From: Candidatus Agathobaculum pullicola
GTDB taxonomy: Bacteria > Bacillota > Clostridia > Oscillospirales > Butyricicoccaceae
DNA: 64,000 bases
NCBI GenBank assembly: GCA_019115085.1
Contig: DXEF01000059.1
Span: 1-64,000 of the forward strand
Reading direction: 5' to 3'
A program made the position numbers and the translations under genes. Shown here in pieces: positions 24,377-32,871 of the stretch. The stretch's first letter is position 1, and every line of letters starts with the position of its first letter. Under the pieces are notes generated by a model. It was not told where the DNA came from. It was given only the letters and a program-made list of their open reading frames with translations, and made no database searches.

Positions 24377-26089
24377 TTAGCCGCGCCACTGGGCAAAAAT
24401 CTGCTCCGCATCGGTTGCGCTCGGCGCTGCCACCAGCTTATCCGCCAACTCCTTGCACTCTGCATAAGAATATGCCGCCAGATCAGCCTTCGCCGCCAGC
24501 ATTGCGGAAGCGGACATGGACAGATTGGTTACACCCAGACCGCAGAGCACCGGTGCCATACCCGGCGTACCGGCCATTTCGCCGCATACACCGACCTCGA
24601 TACCATTCTCATTTGCTGCCTTGGCCGTCATTGCAATCAGGCGCAGCACGCCCGGATGCAGCGGACGATACAGATAGGAAATCTTCTCATTGATGCGGTC
24701 AACCGCACAGGAGTACTGAATCAGGTCATTCGTACCAATCGAGAAGAAGTCAACCTCCTTGGCCAGTATATCCGCGCAGACAGCTGCTACGGGAATCTCC
24801 ACCATGATGCCGACCTTGACATCCGGATTATGCTCCACACCCTCAGCCGCCAGCAAATCCTTCGCCTGACGGAGAATCTGCTTGGCATTGCGGATTTCCT
24901 CAATCGAGGAGATCATCGGGAACATAATGCGTAAATCGCCATACTTTGCCGCACGAAGCAACGCGCGCAGCTGTGTCAGGAACAGATCGGTTTTGTTCAG
25001 GCAGATACGGATTGCACGATAACCAAGGAAAGGATTCTGCTCCTTCTCCAGCTCGAGCGCGGGCACTTCCTTATCGCCGCCGATATCCAGCGTACGGATA
25101 ATGACCGGCTTGCCCGCCATGGTCTCGCACGCCTTTTTATAAGCCTCGAACTGCTCTTCCTCGCTCGGAAGATCATCGCGGTCCATAAACAGGAATTCGG
25201 AGCGGAACAGACCGACGCCTTCACCGCCGAGCTCCGCCACGCGGACTGCATCGTCGGGCGTACCGATGTTGCCCTCAATCACAATACGGCGGCCGTCGCT
25301 TGTCGCGCCCTGACGATCCTTAAACTTGGCCAGCATCGCGCGGCGTTCGTCCTCCGCTTTTTTCTTCTCCGCAAACTGCGCCAGTGTTTCCGCATCCGGG
25401 TCGACCACGACTTCACCTGCCACACCATCGAGCAGCAGATCCGCTCCATCCTCAATACCGTCCACCTTTTCGCCTGCGCCTGCGATAGCCGGAATACCCA
25501 TCGAGCGCGCCATAATCGCGGAATGGCTGGTACGGCCGCCGATACGGGTGATAAAGCCGACAACCGGCTTTGAGCCGATCTTCGCCGTGTCAGACGGCGT
25601 CAGGTCGTTGGCAATGATGATACACGGTTCGGTAATCGAATCAATCGCATTATCCGCAATACCCTTGAGATTTTTGAGCACGCGCTTGGAAATATCCCCG
25701 ATATCCGCCGCGCGCGCCTGCATGTACTCATCATCCATCGCACGGAACATCGCCTGAAAATTTTCGCAGTTGACAAAGCAGGCATACTCCGCGCACACCT
25801 TATCCTCTTCCACCAGATTGGTCATACCCTCGATAAAATCCGGGTCGTCCAGCATGAGCAGGTGCGCGTCAAAAATTTCCGCTTCCTCCGCACCGATATT
25901 TTTCTCCGCTTCATCGCGCAATACCTCAATCTGTTTTTTCGCATTTGCCACAGCGTCGGTCACACGTTTCTGCTCGGCCGCAACATCCGTGATGCTGTCT
26001 TTGACAACTGTCAAATCCTCCTCCTTGATGACCAAGGCCCTGGCATGTGCAAGCCCCTCCGAAACGCCAATTGCTTTAAACTTGACCAT
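24377..26089 (-). CDS. ptsI: PTS enzyme I (phosphoenolpyruvate--protein phosphotransferase)
   Basis: A 570-residue cytoplasmic enzyme that takes phosphate from PEP and passes it to HPr. The ATG at 26089 with AGGAGG before it is preferred to an upstream in-frame start. The phosphohistidine H189 is in GGRTSHSAIMARSMGIPAIAG. The C-terminal PEP-binding barrel has FRSEFLFMDRDDLPSEEEQ, NPFLGYRAIR, and DFFSIGTNDLIQY with the conserved cysteine further on in VCGEMAG. Length is normal. It stands alone: no ptsH or enzyme II gene is adjacent. Its neighbours are the SASP fragment and a divergent DUF1015 gene. Confidence 0.96.
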   Translation of the reverse strand: MVKFKAIGVSEGLAHARALVIKEEDLTVVKDSITDVAAEQKRVTDAVANAKKQIEVLRDEAEKNIGAEEAEIFDAHLLMLDDPDFIEGMTNLVEEDKVCAEYACFVNCENFQAMFRAMDDEYMQARAADIGDISKRVLKNLKGIADNAIDSITEPCIIIANDLTPSDTAKIGSKPVVGFITRIGGRTSHSAIMARSMGIPAIAGAGEKVDGIEDGADLLLDGVAGEVVVDPDAETLAQFAEKKKAEDERRAMLAKFKDRQGATSDGRRIVIEGNIGTPDDAVRVAELGGEGVGLFRSEFLFMDRDDLPSEEEQFEAYKKACETMAGKPVIIRTLDIGGDKEVPALELEKEQNPFLGYRAIRICLNKTDLFLTQLRALLRAAKYGDLRIMFPMISSIEEIRNAKQILRQAKDLLAAEGVEHNPDVKVGIMVEIPVAAVCADILAKEVDFFSIGTNDLIQYSCAVDRINEKISYLYRPLHPGVLRLIAMTAKAANENGIEVGVCGEMAGTPGMAPVLCGLGVTNLSMSASAMLAAKADLAAYSYAECKELADKLVAAPSATDAEQIFAQWRG

Positions 26090-26152
26090 AGCCGTATCCT
26101 CCTGTTTTCTTGTATTTCTTATACAAAAAACCATATGTTTTTCTCAAATTAT

Positions 26153-26181
26153 ATTGTATAATATTTACGCTCTTTCGTCAA
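26153..26181 (-). promoter_or_regulatory. ptsI promoter
   Basis: On the minus strand, TTGACG (26181-26176), a 17-bp spacer and TACAAT (26158-26153) form a near-consensus vegetative promoter about 60 nt upstream of ptsI. Confidence 0.7.
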
Positions 26182-26226
26182 GTACACAGAACATTTTTCC
26201 GAAAACTTGCAAGAATTAAAATTTTT

Positions 26227-26257
26227 TTGTACCCAATCGCCTATTTTCTGCTATACT
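26227..26257 (+). promoter_or_regulatory. possible promoter of the DUF1015 gene
   Basis: TTGTAC (26227-26232) and TATACT (26252-26257) with a 19-bp spacer, 43 nt before the chosen start. It is divergent from the ptsI promoter. Confidence 0.45.
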
Positions 26258-26300
26258 TATACCATTCCACATACCAACTTTTACAGGAGGAATGACAACC

Positions 26301-27611
26301 ATGGCAAACCGCTGCACCCATATTCCCGAAATTATGCTGCCCCGTGCGGGTACGGATCTTTCCAAATGGGCAGTCATCGCTTGCGACCAATATACTTCCC
26401 AGCCAGAATACTGGGCCGAGACCGACCGCACGGTTGGCGATGCTCCTTCCACGCTGCGTCTGACACTGCCCGAAGTCTATCTGGAGCAGAATGATGTTGC
26501 CGAGCGCACCGAGAAAATCCATCACACGATGCGTCGTTACATCGAGGACGGTACGCTGCGCACGCTGCCCGCAGGTGTCATCCTGACAGAGCGTTGGTCT
26601 GGCGGCAGTTGCCCGCGCCGCGGCATTGTGCTGGCGGTCGATCTGGAGGCCTATGAATACACGCCCGGCTCCGCTTCGCTCATCCGTCCGACCGAAAAAA
26701 CCGTGGTCGAGCGCATCCCGCCACGTCTCAAAGTCCGTCAGGGCGCATGCATGGAACTTCCGCACATTATGATTCTGATTGATGACCCGGAGCGCAGAAT
26801 CATCGAGCCGCTGTTCGACCAAACTGAGCAACTGGAAAAGGTGTACGACACCGACCTGATGCAGAACGGCGGCCACATCACCGGCTGGTTCCTCCCCAAG
26901 GGCGCACAAACCGATACCATTGAAGAGGGACTGGAAGCGCTATGCGACCGCGAGACATTTAATCGCAAATACGGCTGCACGGACGCACAGGCCCTGCTGC
27001 CCTATGCCGTAGGCGACGGCAACCACTCGATGGCAACCGCCAAGGCCTACTGGGAAGAGGTCAAAGCCGGACTATCTGCCGAAGAGCAGGCGACTCACCC
27101 CGCGCGCTTTGTTTTGGTTGAGGTAGTCAACATTCATGATGAGAGCCTGATTATTGAGCCGATTCACCGTATTCTGTTCGGTGTCGATACCGATGAACTG
27201 CTGAGCGGTCTGACCGCCTTCTACCAAGCACAAGGCTGCAAAGCTTATATCGCGGACGAGGCTCCCGCCGATACCACTGCCCATATTTTCCCGTTCAGCG
27301 CCGCAGACAAGACCGGTGTGCTTGTGGTGGAAAACCCCAAGTGGTCCATCCCGGTCGCCACCATGCAGACCGCGCTCGACGCTTATCTGGAAAACCACCC
27401 ATCCGCGCGCATCGACTATATTCATGGAGCGGATGTGGTCTGCAATCTGGCCGAAAAGCCCGGCAATCTGGGCTTTATCCTGCCGGATATCGCCAAAAAC
27501 GATCTGTTCCGCGGCGTTGTTTTTGACGGCGTACTGCCGCGCAAGACCTTCTCCATGGGCGAGGCGCACGAAAAGCGCTACTATATGGAAGCGAAAACCA
27601 TTGTCAAGTAA
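26301..27611 (+). CDS. DUF1015 family protein
   Basis: A 436-residue soluble protein of the DUF1015 family (PF06245), related to ParB/Srx-fold enzymes such as the archaeal ADP-dependent serine kinase SerK. Typical segments are WAVIACDQYTSQPEYW, the DGNHSMATAKAYWE motif at about 245, and a C-terminal PPRKTFSMGEAHEKRYYME-like end. The ATG at 26301 lies 10 nt after AGGAGG; the in-frame ATG at 26292 is too close to the site. The role in bacteria is unsettled: serine phosphorylation is known only for some members, and I do not assign it here. It is followed by a clear terminator. Confidence 0.85.
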   Translation: MANRCTHIPEIMLPRAGTDLSKWAVIACDQYTSQPEYWAETDRTVGDAPSTLRLTLPEVYLEQNDVAERTEKIHHTMRRYIEDGTLRTLPAGVILTERWSGGSCPRRGIVLAVDLEAYEYTPGSASLIRPTEKTVVERIPPRLKVRQGACMELPHIMILIDDPERRIIEPLFDQTEQLEKVYDTDLMQNGGHITGWFLPKGAQTDTIEEGLEALCDRETFNRKYGCTDAQALLPYAVGDGNHSMATAKAYWEEVKAGLSAEEQATHPARFVLVEVVNIHDESLIIEPIHRILFGVDTDELLSGLTAFYQAQGCKAYIADEAPADTTAHIFPFSAADKTGVLVVENPKWSIPVATMQTALDAYLENHPSARIDYIHGADVVCNLAEKPGNLGFILPDIAKNDLFRGVVFDGVLPRKTFSMGEAHEKRYYMEAKTIVK

Positions 27612-28194
27612 CATTCTGTTCGGCATCGGACGCAGCCACACTGGCTGCGTCCTTTTTTGTCCAGTCAAGTACTGCCTCGTCCCCCTCTACCCGACATAAC
27701 ACAAACGCGGGCGCAAGTCCAAACGGACGGTTCGGCGCAAACAGGCAATGCAGGCGAAGTCCCTCCTGTATGCGTTCCGCTTGCACCGCACCGCTGTCCA
27801 GCAGTGCGTCCAGTACTGCATCGCCTGTCCGCAGCGGCGGCTTTCCATGATCCGAAATCTTGGGTGCTGTGTCTTGTGGAGACTGCTCCGCCTGTGGTAC
27901 CGCATCCTTTTTTTGCTGTGGCCGCTCGGCCAGATAGAACGCTGTAGGCGGTCCTTTTGTACATCCCGCTGCCTTGAGCGTCTCCTTGGACAGATGCCGC
28001 CGCAGCTGTAGTCTGCCATTTTCCGGCGCGGGCAGGCCGACCAGCAGCGGCGCGCCGCCAGTTTCCCCGTAACAGCGCAGCAGCGGCGCACCGGACGGTA
28101 TTTCGCAATCCACCTCAATCTGCACACCGTATCCATCCGGCTCCCACAAAAGCCAGCCCACCGGTTTTCCTGCATATTCTACTGCCGCCCGCAT
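27604..28194 (-). CDS. hypothetical protein
   Basis: A 196-residue protein that I do not recognise. The ATG at 28194 has GAGGAGGTG before it, so it is likely translated. The N-terminal half (residues 1-75) is beta-rich (MRAAVEYAGKPVGWLLWE, GAPLLRCYGETGGAPLLVGL). It then has a low-complexity, charged linker with many Q, P and K, and a C-terminal block ending HCLFAPNRPFGLAPAFVLC. No signal peptide or membrane helix is visible. The two-block layout with a disordered middle suggests a small two-domain adaptor, but nothing firmer can be said. Its 3' end overlaps the terminator and last codons of the DUF1015 gene on the other strand. Confidence 0.7.
   Translation of the reverse strand: MRAAVEYAGKPVGWLLWEPDGYGVQIEVDCEIPSGAPLLRCYGETGGAPLLVGLPAPENGRLQLRRHLSKETLKAAGCTKGPPTAFYLAERPQQKKDAVPQAEQSPQDTAPKISDHGKPPLRTGDAVLDALLDSGAVQAERIQEGLRLHCLFAPNRPFGLAPAFVLCRVEGDEAVLDWTKKDAASVAASDAEQNVT
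27628..27658 (+). terminator. terminator of the DUF1015 gene, inside the opposing gene's 3' end
   Basis: GGACGCAGCC (27628-27637) and GGCTGCGTCC (27643-27652) with loop ACACT, then TTTTTT. It also encodes the final residues of the minus-strand hypothetical protein. Confidence 0.85.
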
Positions 28195-28210
28195 TGCTAC
28201 ACCTCCTCAG

Positions 28211-28247
28211 AAAAAAACGCGTACCCTGCTTACAGGATACGCGTTTT
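28211..28247 (-). terminator. mazF terminator
   Basis: On the minus strand, AAAACGCGTATCCTG pairs with CAGGGTACGCGTTTT (one G-U pair) and is followed by a run of Ts at 28217-28211. Confidence 0.8.
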
Positions 28248-28264
28248 GCTTTACCGATATGCCC

Positions 28265-28627
28265 TCAGCCCTGCACAGAGCCAAGACCAAAGCTGACCGC
28301 CAGCGCCTCGTCCACATGACGCATCGCTTTCTCATCCAGCGACCCCATTTTTTCGCGCAGCCGACGCTTATCCAGTGTACGGATTTGCTCGGTCAGGATA
28401 ATGGAATCCTTGGTCAGGCCGTAATTGGGCGCGCCGAGCGTAATATGCGTCGGCATTTTGGCCTTATTGATCTGCGATGTAATGGCGGCGGCGATCACGG
28501 TCGGGCTATAACGATTGCCCACATTGTTCTGCACGATCAGCACCGGGCGGATACCGCCCTGCTCACTGCCGACCACCGGGCTGAGATCGGCATAGTAAAT
28601 ATCTCCCCGTTTGATGCTGGTATCCAC
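28265..28627 (-). CDS. mazF: MazF/PemK-family endoribonuclease toxin (NdoA-like)
   Basis: A 120-residue toxin-fold mRNA interferase. The GTG start at 28627 leads into [20 protein letters not shown], the family's N-terminal hallmark, followed by [12 protein letters not shown], the catalytic-loop ITSQ segment, and [15 protein letters not shown]. Length and motifs match B. subtilis NdoA/EndoA. In many Firmicutes the order is alr-antitoxin-ndoA; here alr is present but the 152 bp between alr and mazF hold no antitoxin-sized reading frame, only a hairpin. The toxin may be kept in check by an unlinked antitoxin, or may have adopted a housekeeping role. Confidence 0.92.
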   Translation of the reverse strand: MDTSIKRGDIYYADLSPVVGSEQGGIRPVLIVQNNVGNRYSPTVIAAAITSQINKAKMPTHITLGAPNYGLTKDSIILTEQIRTLDKRRLREKMGSLDEKAMRHVDEALAVSFGLGSVQG

Positions 28628-28646
28628 GTTGGTTCACACTCCGATG

Positions 28647-28679
28647 AAATAGATTTGCGGTTTGTCCGCAAACCTATTT
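28647..28679. other. hairpin between alr and mazF
   Basis: AAATAG/CTATTT and TTTGCGG/CCGCAAA form a stem with one mismatch and loop TTTGT. It could attenuate readthrough from alr into mazF; T-runs are short on both strands. I see no gene in 28628-28779. Confidence 0.5.
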
Positions 28680-28779
28680 TCCCCGCGCTGCGAAAAAATA
28701 TAACAGTTGTCTGTCAATTCGCACAGATGCGGGTGGGAATTTCTTCCCGTTTCATCCTATGCAGCGCGCTGACCAATCG

Positions 28780-29913
28780 TCAACCGATATAAAACCGCGG
28801 CACTCGGCTGCTGGCCGCACAGATGACCTCATAGGAGATGGTACCCGCAGCCTCAGCGGTGTCTTCCGCCGTCCAAACTTCCGCCCCGAACACAGTCACC
28901 TCATCACCACGGCGCACCTCCACGCCGTCCGGCACGCGCACCATGCACATGTCCATGCAGATTCGGCCGAGTACAGGCGCCTTTTGTCCGCCCAGCACCA
29001 CATGCGCTTTGCCCGATCCTGCGCGCAGAAAACCATCGGCATAGCCGATGGAGACCACTGCCACGCGGGTCGGCTCGTCCGTTTCATAGGTGCGGCCATA
29101 GCTGACCGTGGTGTGCGCGGGAATATCGCGCACCTGTACCACACGCGCCTTGACCGTCATCGCAGGCCGCAAATCCAGCACCGCCGGCACGGACACATCC
29201 GGGCGATATCCATATAGAATAATACCCGCGCGCGTCATGGTGCAGTGCATCCGCTCATAGTTCTGAATAGCGCCACTGTTGGCACAGTGCCGCAACGGCA
29301 GCTCCAGACCGCGCGCCTGCAAATCATTGCACACATCCGCAAAGCGCTGATACTGCAATTCGGTGTACGCTTCACCTTCCGGTACATCAGAAACTGCAAA
29401 ATGCGTAAAAATACCCTCGGATACCAGCCCCGGAAGCATGGCGCAGGACGCAATCCGCTCAACGGTCTGTTCACGCTCCCATGCGGGAAAGCCAAGGCGG
29501 GTCATGCCGGTGTCCAACTTGTAATGGACAGTGAGTTTTTCGCCTGTACGCACCGCAGCGTCGCTCAACAGCCGCGCGGTTTCCTCGTCGTACACGGGCG
29601 CGGTGATATGCTGTCGGGCAATGGTGTCCATATCCGCTTCATCGACATAGCCCAAAATCAGGATAGGCTTTGTAATGCCGTTTTCGCGCAGCTCGACCGC
29701 CTCCGGCACGGTCGCGGCAGCAAAATATGGTGCGTCCATCGCTTGCAGACGCTGCGCGACCGGTACGGCACCGTGTCCATATGCGTCCGCCTTGACCACA
29801 CACAGTACAGGCGCTTTCGCCTGCTGACAAATCACATGGTAATTGTATTCAATCGCACCCAAGTCCACTTCAGCCCAAGTGCGGTGTTTGCTCGGCTTCA
29901 TATTGTTATTCAT
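28780..29913 (-). CDS. alr: alanine racemase
   Basis: A 377-residue PLP enzyme producing D-alanine for peptidoglycan. The PLP lysine is in VVKADAYGHG (about residue 40); the catalytic tyrosine region is in VSYGRTYE of the C-terminal barrel part; RICMDMCMV is also conserved. The start is 8 nt after the lipoprotein gene's stop, so translation is likely coupled. A second in-frame ATG four codons later (29901) is an alternative because GGGG is very close to the first. Confidence 0.95.
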   Translation of the reverse strand: MNNNMKPSKHRTWAEVDLGAIEYNYHVICQQAKAPVLCVVKADAYGHGAVPVAQRLQAMDAPYFAAATVPEAVELRENGITKPILILGYVDEADMDTIARQHITAPVYDEETARLLSDAAVRTGEKLTVHYKLDTGMTRLGFPAWEREQTVERIASCAMLPGLVSEGIFTHFAVSDVPEGEAYTELQYQRFADVCNDLQARGLELPLRHCANSGAIQNYERMHCTMTRAGIILYGYRPDVSVPAVLDLRPAMTVKARVVQVRDIPAHTTVSYGRTYETDEPTRVAVVSIGYADGFLRAGSGKAHVVLGGQKAPVLGRICMDMCMVRVPDGVEVRRGDEVTVFGAEVWTAEDTAEAAGTISYEVICAASSRVPRFYIG

Positions 29914-29921
29914 CCCCAGAT

Positions 29922-30500
29922 TTATGTTTCCCGGTAGGACATCACCTGAATTTGCAGTACCCGTTCGCCGTCTGCATATAGTTCGGCGCAGACCGGCTGA
30001 TATCCCTGCTTAGTGAGCCATACCTGCTTTTCAACCTTTCCATTGTCACTCTCCTGCGCAAAGCGCAGTACCAACAGCTCCACGCCGCTCGTTTTTTCTG
30101 TCCAAACCTGTGCCGGTTCTGCGCGGCGCAGATCGTCCAGCAGGCAGAACAACGCATCGGCAGGCGTCAAGCCTACGCGCTGCGGCATAGCGTCATCCAA
30201 CACGAGACCGTCATACTGCAAAACAAAGGAGGCGCTGTCCGTGCCCGCAATCGTGCCGCCGATACCGGCAAGGCTGTCAGGCGCAGTGATAGTAAAAGCG
30301 TCGTTATCCTTCTTATTATAAACGTAATCCACTTCATATTCCAGTACGGATTGCTCCAGATCGGATAAAATTTTCAAATGCGCTTCAAATCCGGCCAGTT
30401 CCTCAAAATGTGTGCGCACGGTTGAGGCATCCGCTGCCGTATCACCGCCGCAGCCGGACAGCACCGCCAGCAGAATGGCCATGCAAACAAACCGTTTCAG
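29922..30500 (-). CDS. lipoprotein of unknown function, probable CTG start
   Basis: About 192 residues. The reading frame contains an ATG at 30482, but no ribosome site precedes it. A CTG at 30500 sits 7 nt after GGGAG and adds KRFVCM before the hydrophobic core, giving a proper lipoprotein signal (charged N-end, AILLAVLSGC lipobox). The mature domain is a mixed alpha/beta protein with strands such as LEYEVDYVYNKKDND and KQVWLTKQGYQPVCAELY. This resembles the open-barrel fold of LolA-like or germination-associated lipoproteins. The fold link is a guess. It lies between nnrD and alr in one tight operon. Confidence 0.7.
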   Translation of the reverse strand: MKRFVCMAILLAVLSGCGGDTAADASTVRTHFEELAGFEAHLKILSDLEQSVLEYEVDYVYNKKDNDAFTITAPDSLAGIGGTIAGTDSASFVLQYDGLVLDDAMPQRVGLTPADALFCLLDDLRRAEPAQVWTEKTSGVELLVLRFAQESDNGKVEKQVWLTKQGYQPVCAELYADGERVLQIQVMSYRET

Positions 30501-30501
30501 G

Positions 30502-31380
30502 TCACCACTCCCTTGTATTATACCGTTTGAGAAGTTCGGGCAGGTATCGCAGCATATCCCCCGGCGTCATTCCGTATTCGCTCAACCGGTTTGCTGCTAA
30601 ATCCCCCGCGCGGCCATGCAGCCACGCGGCAGCACAGGCTGCTTGCACCGGAGAAATCCCCTGCCCGCACAGCGACACCAGCATGCCCGCCAGCACATCC
30701 CCGCTGCCGCCCTTCGCCATGCCGGGATTGCCCGAATGATTGCGGTACATCGTACCACCCGGTGAAAAAATGCGTGTGTGATGGCCTTTATAGAGCAAAA
30801 TACATCGGTTATCCTGTGCAAATGCGGCCAACTCTTCGGTTTTCGGCTTTTGGATGCCGCTCAGCCGCACAAACTCGGCTGCATGCGGTGTGAGCACAAC
30901 CGGCTGCGCCGTCTGCCGTAATACATCTTTATGCACGGAAAGCGCATTTATGCCGTCCGCATCCAAAACGACCGGACTGTTTGCGCATTGCAGCAGCCCA
31001 TATACAATTTCCGTCACCGCGTCCGACCGTCCCAGACCACAGCCGATGAGCACCGCGTCTGCCCGCACGGCCAAGGCAGTCAGTACAGGCAGCGCTTCGC
31101 GCGACAGCATACCGTCTGCATCGCACGGCATCGGCCGCACGACCGGCTCATTCAGCTTGACCGCAAGCACCGGCCAAGCCCTTTCGGGCGTTGCCAGCGT
31201 TACCACGCCGCTGCCCATGCGCACCGCACCCTGTGCGGCGAAATATGCCGCACCCGTATAGCCCGCAGAGCCGCACACGCACAGCACGCGCCCGAACGCA
31301 TTCTTATCTGCCTCCGGCTGCCTACGCGGCAAAATGCCATCCACATATGCCTCGTCGATCTCGATAAACGCCTCTGACAT
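30502..31380 (-). CDS. nnrD: ADP-dependent NAD(P)H-hydrate dehydratase
   Basis: A 292-residue ribokinase-fold enzyme (YjeF C-terminal domain) that repairs hydrated NAD(P)H. Motifs: GRVLCVCGSAGYTGAAYFAA near the start, DADGIN in the middle, and GMAKGGSGDVLAGML, which holds the catalytic aspartate, at about 225. It lacks the N-terminal epimerase domain (NnrE) found fused in many bacteria. First gene of the nnrD-lipoprotein-alr run; a GGAGTGAG ribosome site precedes the ATG. Confidence 0.92.
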   Translation of the reverse strand: MSEAFIEIDEAYVDGILPRRQPEADKNAFGRVLCVCGSAGYTGAAYFAAQGAVRMGSGVVTLATPERAWPVLAVKLNEPVVRPMPCDADGMLSREALPVLTALAVRADAVLIGCGLGRSDAVTEIVYGLLQCANSPVVLDADGINALSVHKDVLRQTAQPVVLTPHAAEFVRLSGIQKPKTEELAAFAQDNRCILLYKGHHTRIFSPGGTMYRNHSGNPGMAKGGSGDVLAGMLVSLCGQGISPVQAACAAAWLHGRAGDLAANRLSEYGMTPGDMLRYLPELLKRYNTREW

Positions 31381-31527
31381 GTCATTCTCACTCCTATTCT
31401 TGCCGTTTTACCTGTATTCAGCATAGCACGGTGTCTTGTTTTGCGTCAAGCAAAGCACACCATTTTACTGTCTCCCGTGTCCCGTTCCGGTGTCCGATGG
31501 AATACAATGAACCGAGGAGGTGATTTT

Positions 31528-32100
31528 TTGCCCATCCGTATTTTCATTGACCCGGGGCACAACCCCACTGGTCCAAACACCGGTGCGGAAGGAAACGGCC
31601 TGCGTGAGCAGGACATAAACTATACAGTCAGCATGTACCTTGCCGAACTTCTACGTGCCGACCCGCGTTTTGCCGTTCGGCTGAGCCGCAACAGCCCGAC
31701 CGAAATCCTCGGCACGAGCAACGCGACGAGCCTCGCTACACGCGTCAACATGGCCAACAGCTGGCCTGCTGATTACTTCATCAGCATCCACTGCAATTCC
31801 AACGTCAACCCTGCCATCAACGGCACGGAGGTTTACGTCTACCAACAGAACACGCAACCCTACTGGCTGGCGCAGCATGTGCTGCAAGGCATTGTCAACC
31901 GTGTCGGCACCAAGGACAACGGTGTGCGTCTCAATCCCAGCTTATATGTACTGCGCCGCACACGTATGCCCGCCATTTTGGTGGAGCTGGCCTATCTGAG
32001 CAACGAAGCGGATGCCCAAAAGCTGCAGGATGACCCCTACGGCTTCGCACAGGGCATCTATAACGGCTTGCTCAGCTATTTCGGATTCAGTCCTCTGTAA
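31528..32100 (+). CDS. N-acetylmuramoyl-L-alanine amidase (Amidase_3, CwlD-like)
   Basis: A 190-residue zinc amidase that cleaves the amide bond between muramic acid and the peptide stem. The start is TTG at 31528, exactly 7 nt after AGGAGG; the protein then begins PIRIFIDPGHNP, with the zinc histidine at once. Further family residues are the Glu in NGLREQDINY, FISIHCNSN with the second zinc histidine, and the late catalytic Glu in PAILVELAYLSNE. There is no signal peptide or cell-wall-binding domain, so it may act on spore or engulfed material, be released by lysis, or be exported by other means. Confidence 0.88.
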   Translation: MPIRIFIDPGHNPTGPNTGAEGNGLREQDINYTVSMYLAELLRADPRFAVRLSRNSPTEILGTSNATSLATRVNMANSWPADYFISIHCNSNVNPAINGTEVYVYQQNTQPYWLAQHVLQGIVNRVGTKDNGVRLNPSLYVLRRTRMPAILVELAYLSNEADAQKLQDDPYGFAQGIYNGLLSYFGFSPL

Positions 32101-32102
32101 TC

Positions 32103-32135
32103 AAAAAAGGTCTTGCCTGGGGGCAAGACCTTTTT
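32103..32135. terminator. terminator between amidase and fabG-like gene
   Basis: AGGTCTTGCC and GGCAAGACCT around loop TGGG, with A-run before and TTTTT after; suited to both converging genes. Confidence 0.85.
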
Positions 32136-32157
32136 CTGTATCCGGTTTATTGCACGG

Positions 32158-32871
32158 TTAGAATCCGCCAGTCACGCCAAGCACTTGTCCAGTAATGAAC
32201 GAGGCACGCTCCGAGCAAAGATACAGCACGCTTTGCGCAACCTCATCTGCCGTTCCGATTCGGCCGAGCGGTGTCTCTGCCGCCAGCCCGCGCATGGTTT
32301 CACTGCTGTGCATAGCGTTCATATCGGTATCGATTACGCCGGGCGCCACACAGTTGACACGGATACCGCTCGGTCCGAACTCCTGTGCCAGTGACTTGGT
32401 CAGCCCGATCAGCGCTGCTTTACTCGCCGCATAGTGGCTTTCACAGGAGGCGCCCATCTGTCCCCAGACGGATGAAATGGTCACAATGCTGCCCTGCTTT
32501 CGGTGCAGCAGGTCGGGCAATGCCGCCCGAATGGTACGCACCGCTCCCATCAGGTTGATATCCAACATGCGCTGCCAATCCTCATCCGTAATGTCCTGAA
32601 ACAGCATCTGCTCCGCAATGCCGGCGTTGCACACCACTGCATCGGGCGCGCCAAAGTGCCCGCGCGCCTCTCCAAACGCTCGGCTGACCGCCTTATCATC
32701 ATGCAGGTCGGCGCATAGCGCCAGTGCACCGGTTTGCTCCGCCAGCGTGCCGGCGACCTCCCGATTAACCCGATAGGTAAACGCAACCTGCCAGCCGGCT
32801 GCGGAAAAGGCATGCACACACGCTGCACCGATGCCGCGCGATCCTCCTGTGATAAAAACCGTCTGTGCCAT
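32158..32871 (-). CDS. short-chain dehydrogenase, 3-oxoacyl-ACP reductase-like
   Basis: A 237-residue SDR enzyme. NADP motif TGGSRGIGAA (8-17), NAG at about 83, catalytic serine in SSVWGQMG and YAASK (Y146-K150 region), then VAPGVIDTDM. It closely resembles FabG, but lies outside any fatty-acid cluster and directly after pfkA, with which it overlaps by one base (TGATG). It may therefore be a general NADPH-dependent oxidoreductase. Substrate unknown. Confidence 0.85.
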   Translation of the reverse strand: MAQTVFITGGSRGIGAACVHAFSAAGWQVAFTYRVNREVAGTLAEQTGALALCADLHDDKAVSRAFGEARGHFGAPDAVVCNAGIAEQMLFQDITDEDWQRMLDINLMGAVRTIRAALPDLLHRKQGSIVTISSVWGQMGASCESHYAASKAALIGLTKSLAQEFGPSGIRVNCVAPGVIDTDMNAMHSSETMRGLAAETPLGRIGTADEVAQSVLYLCSERASFITGQVLGVTGGF

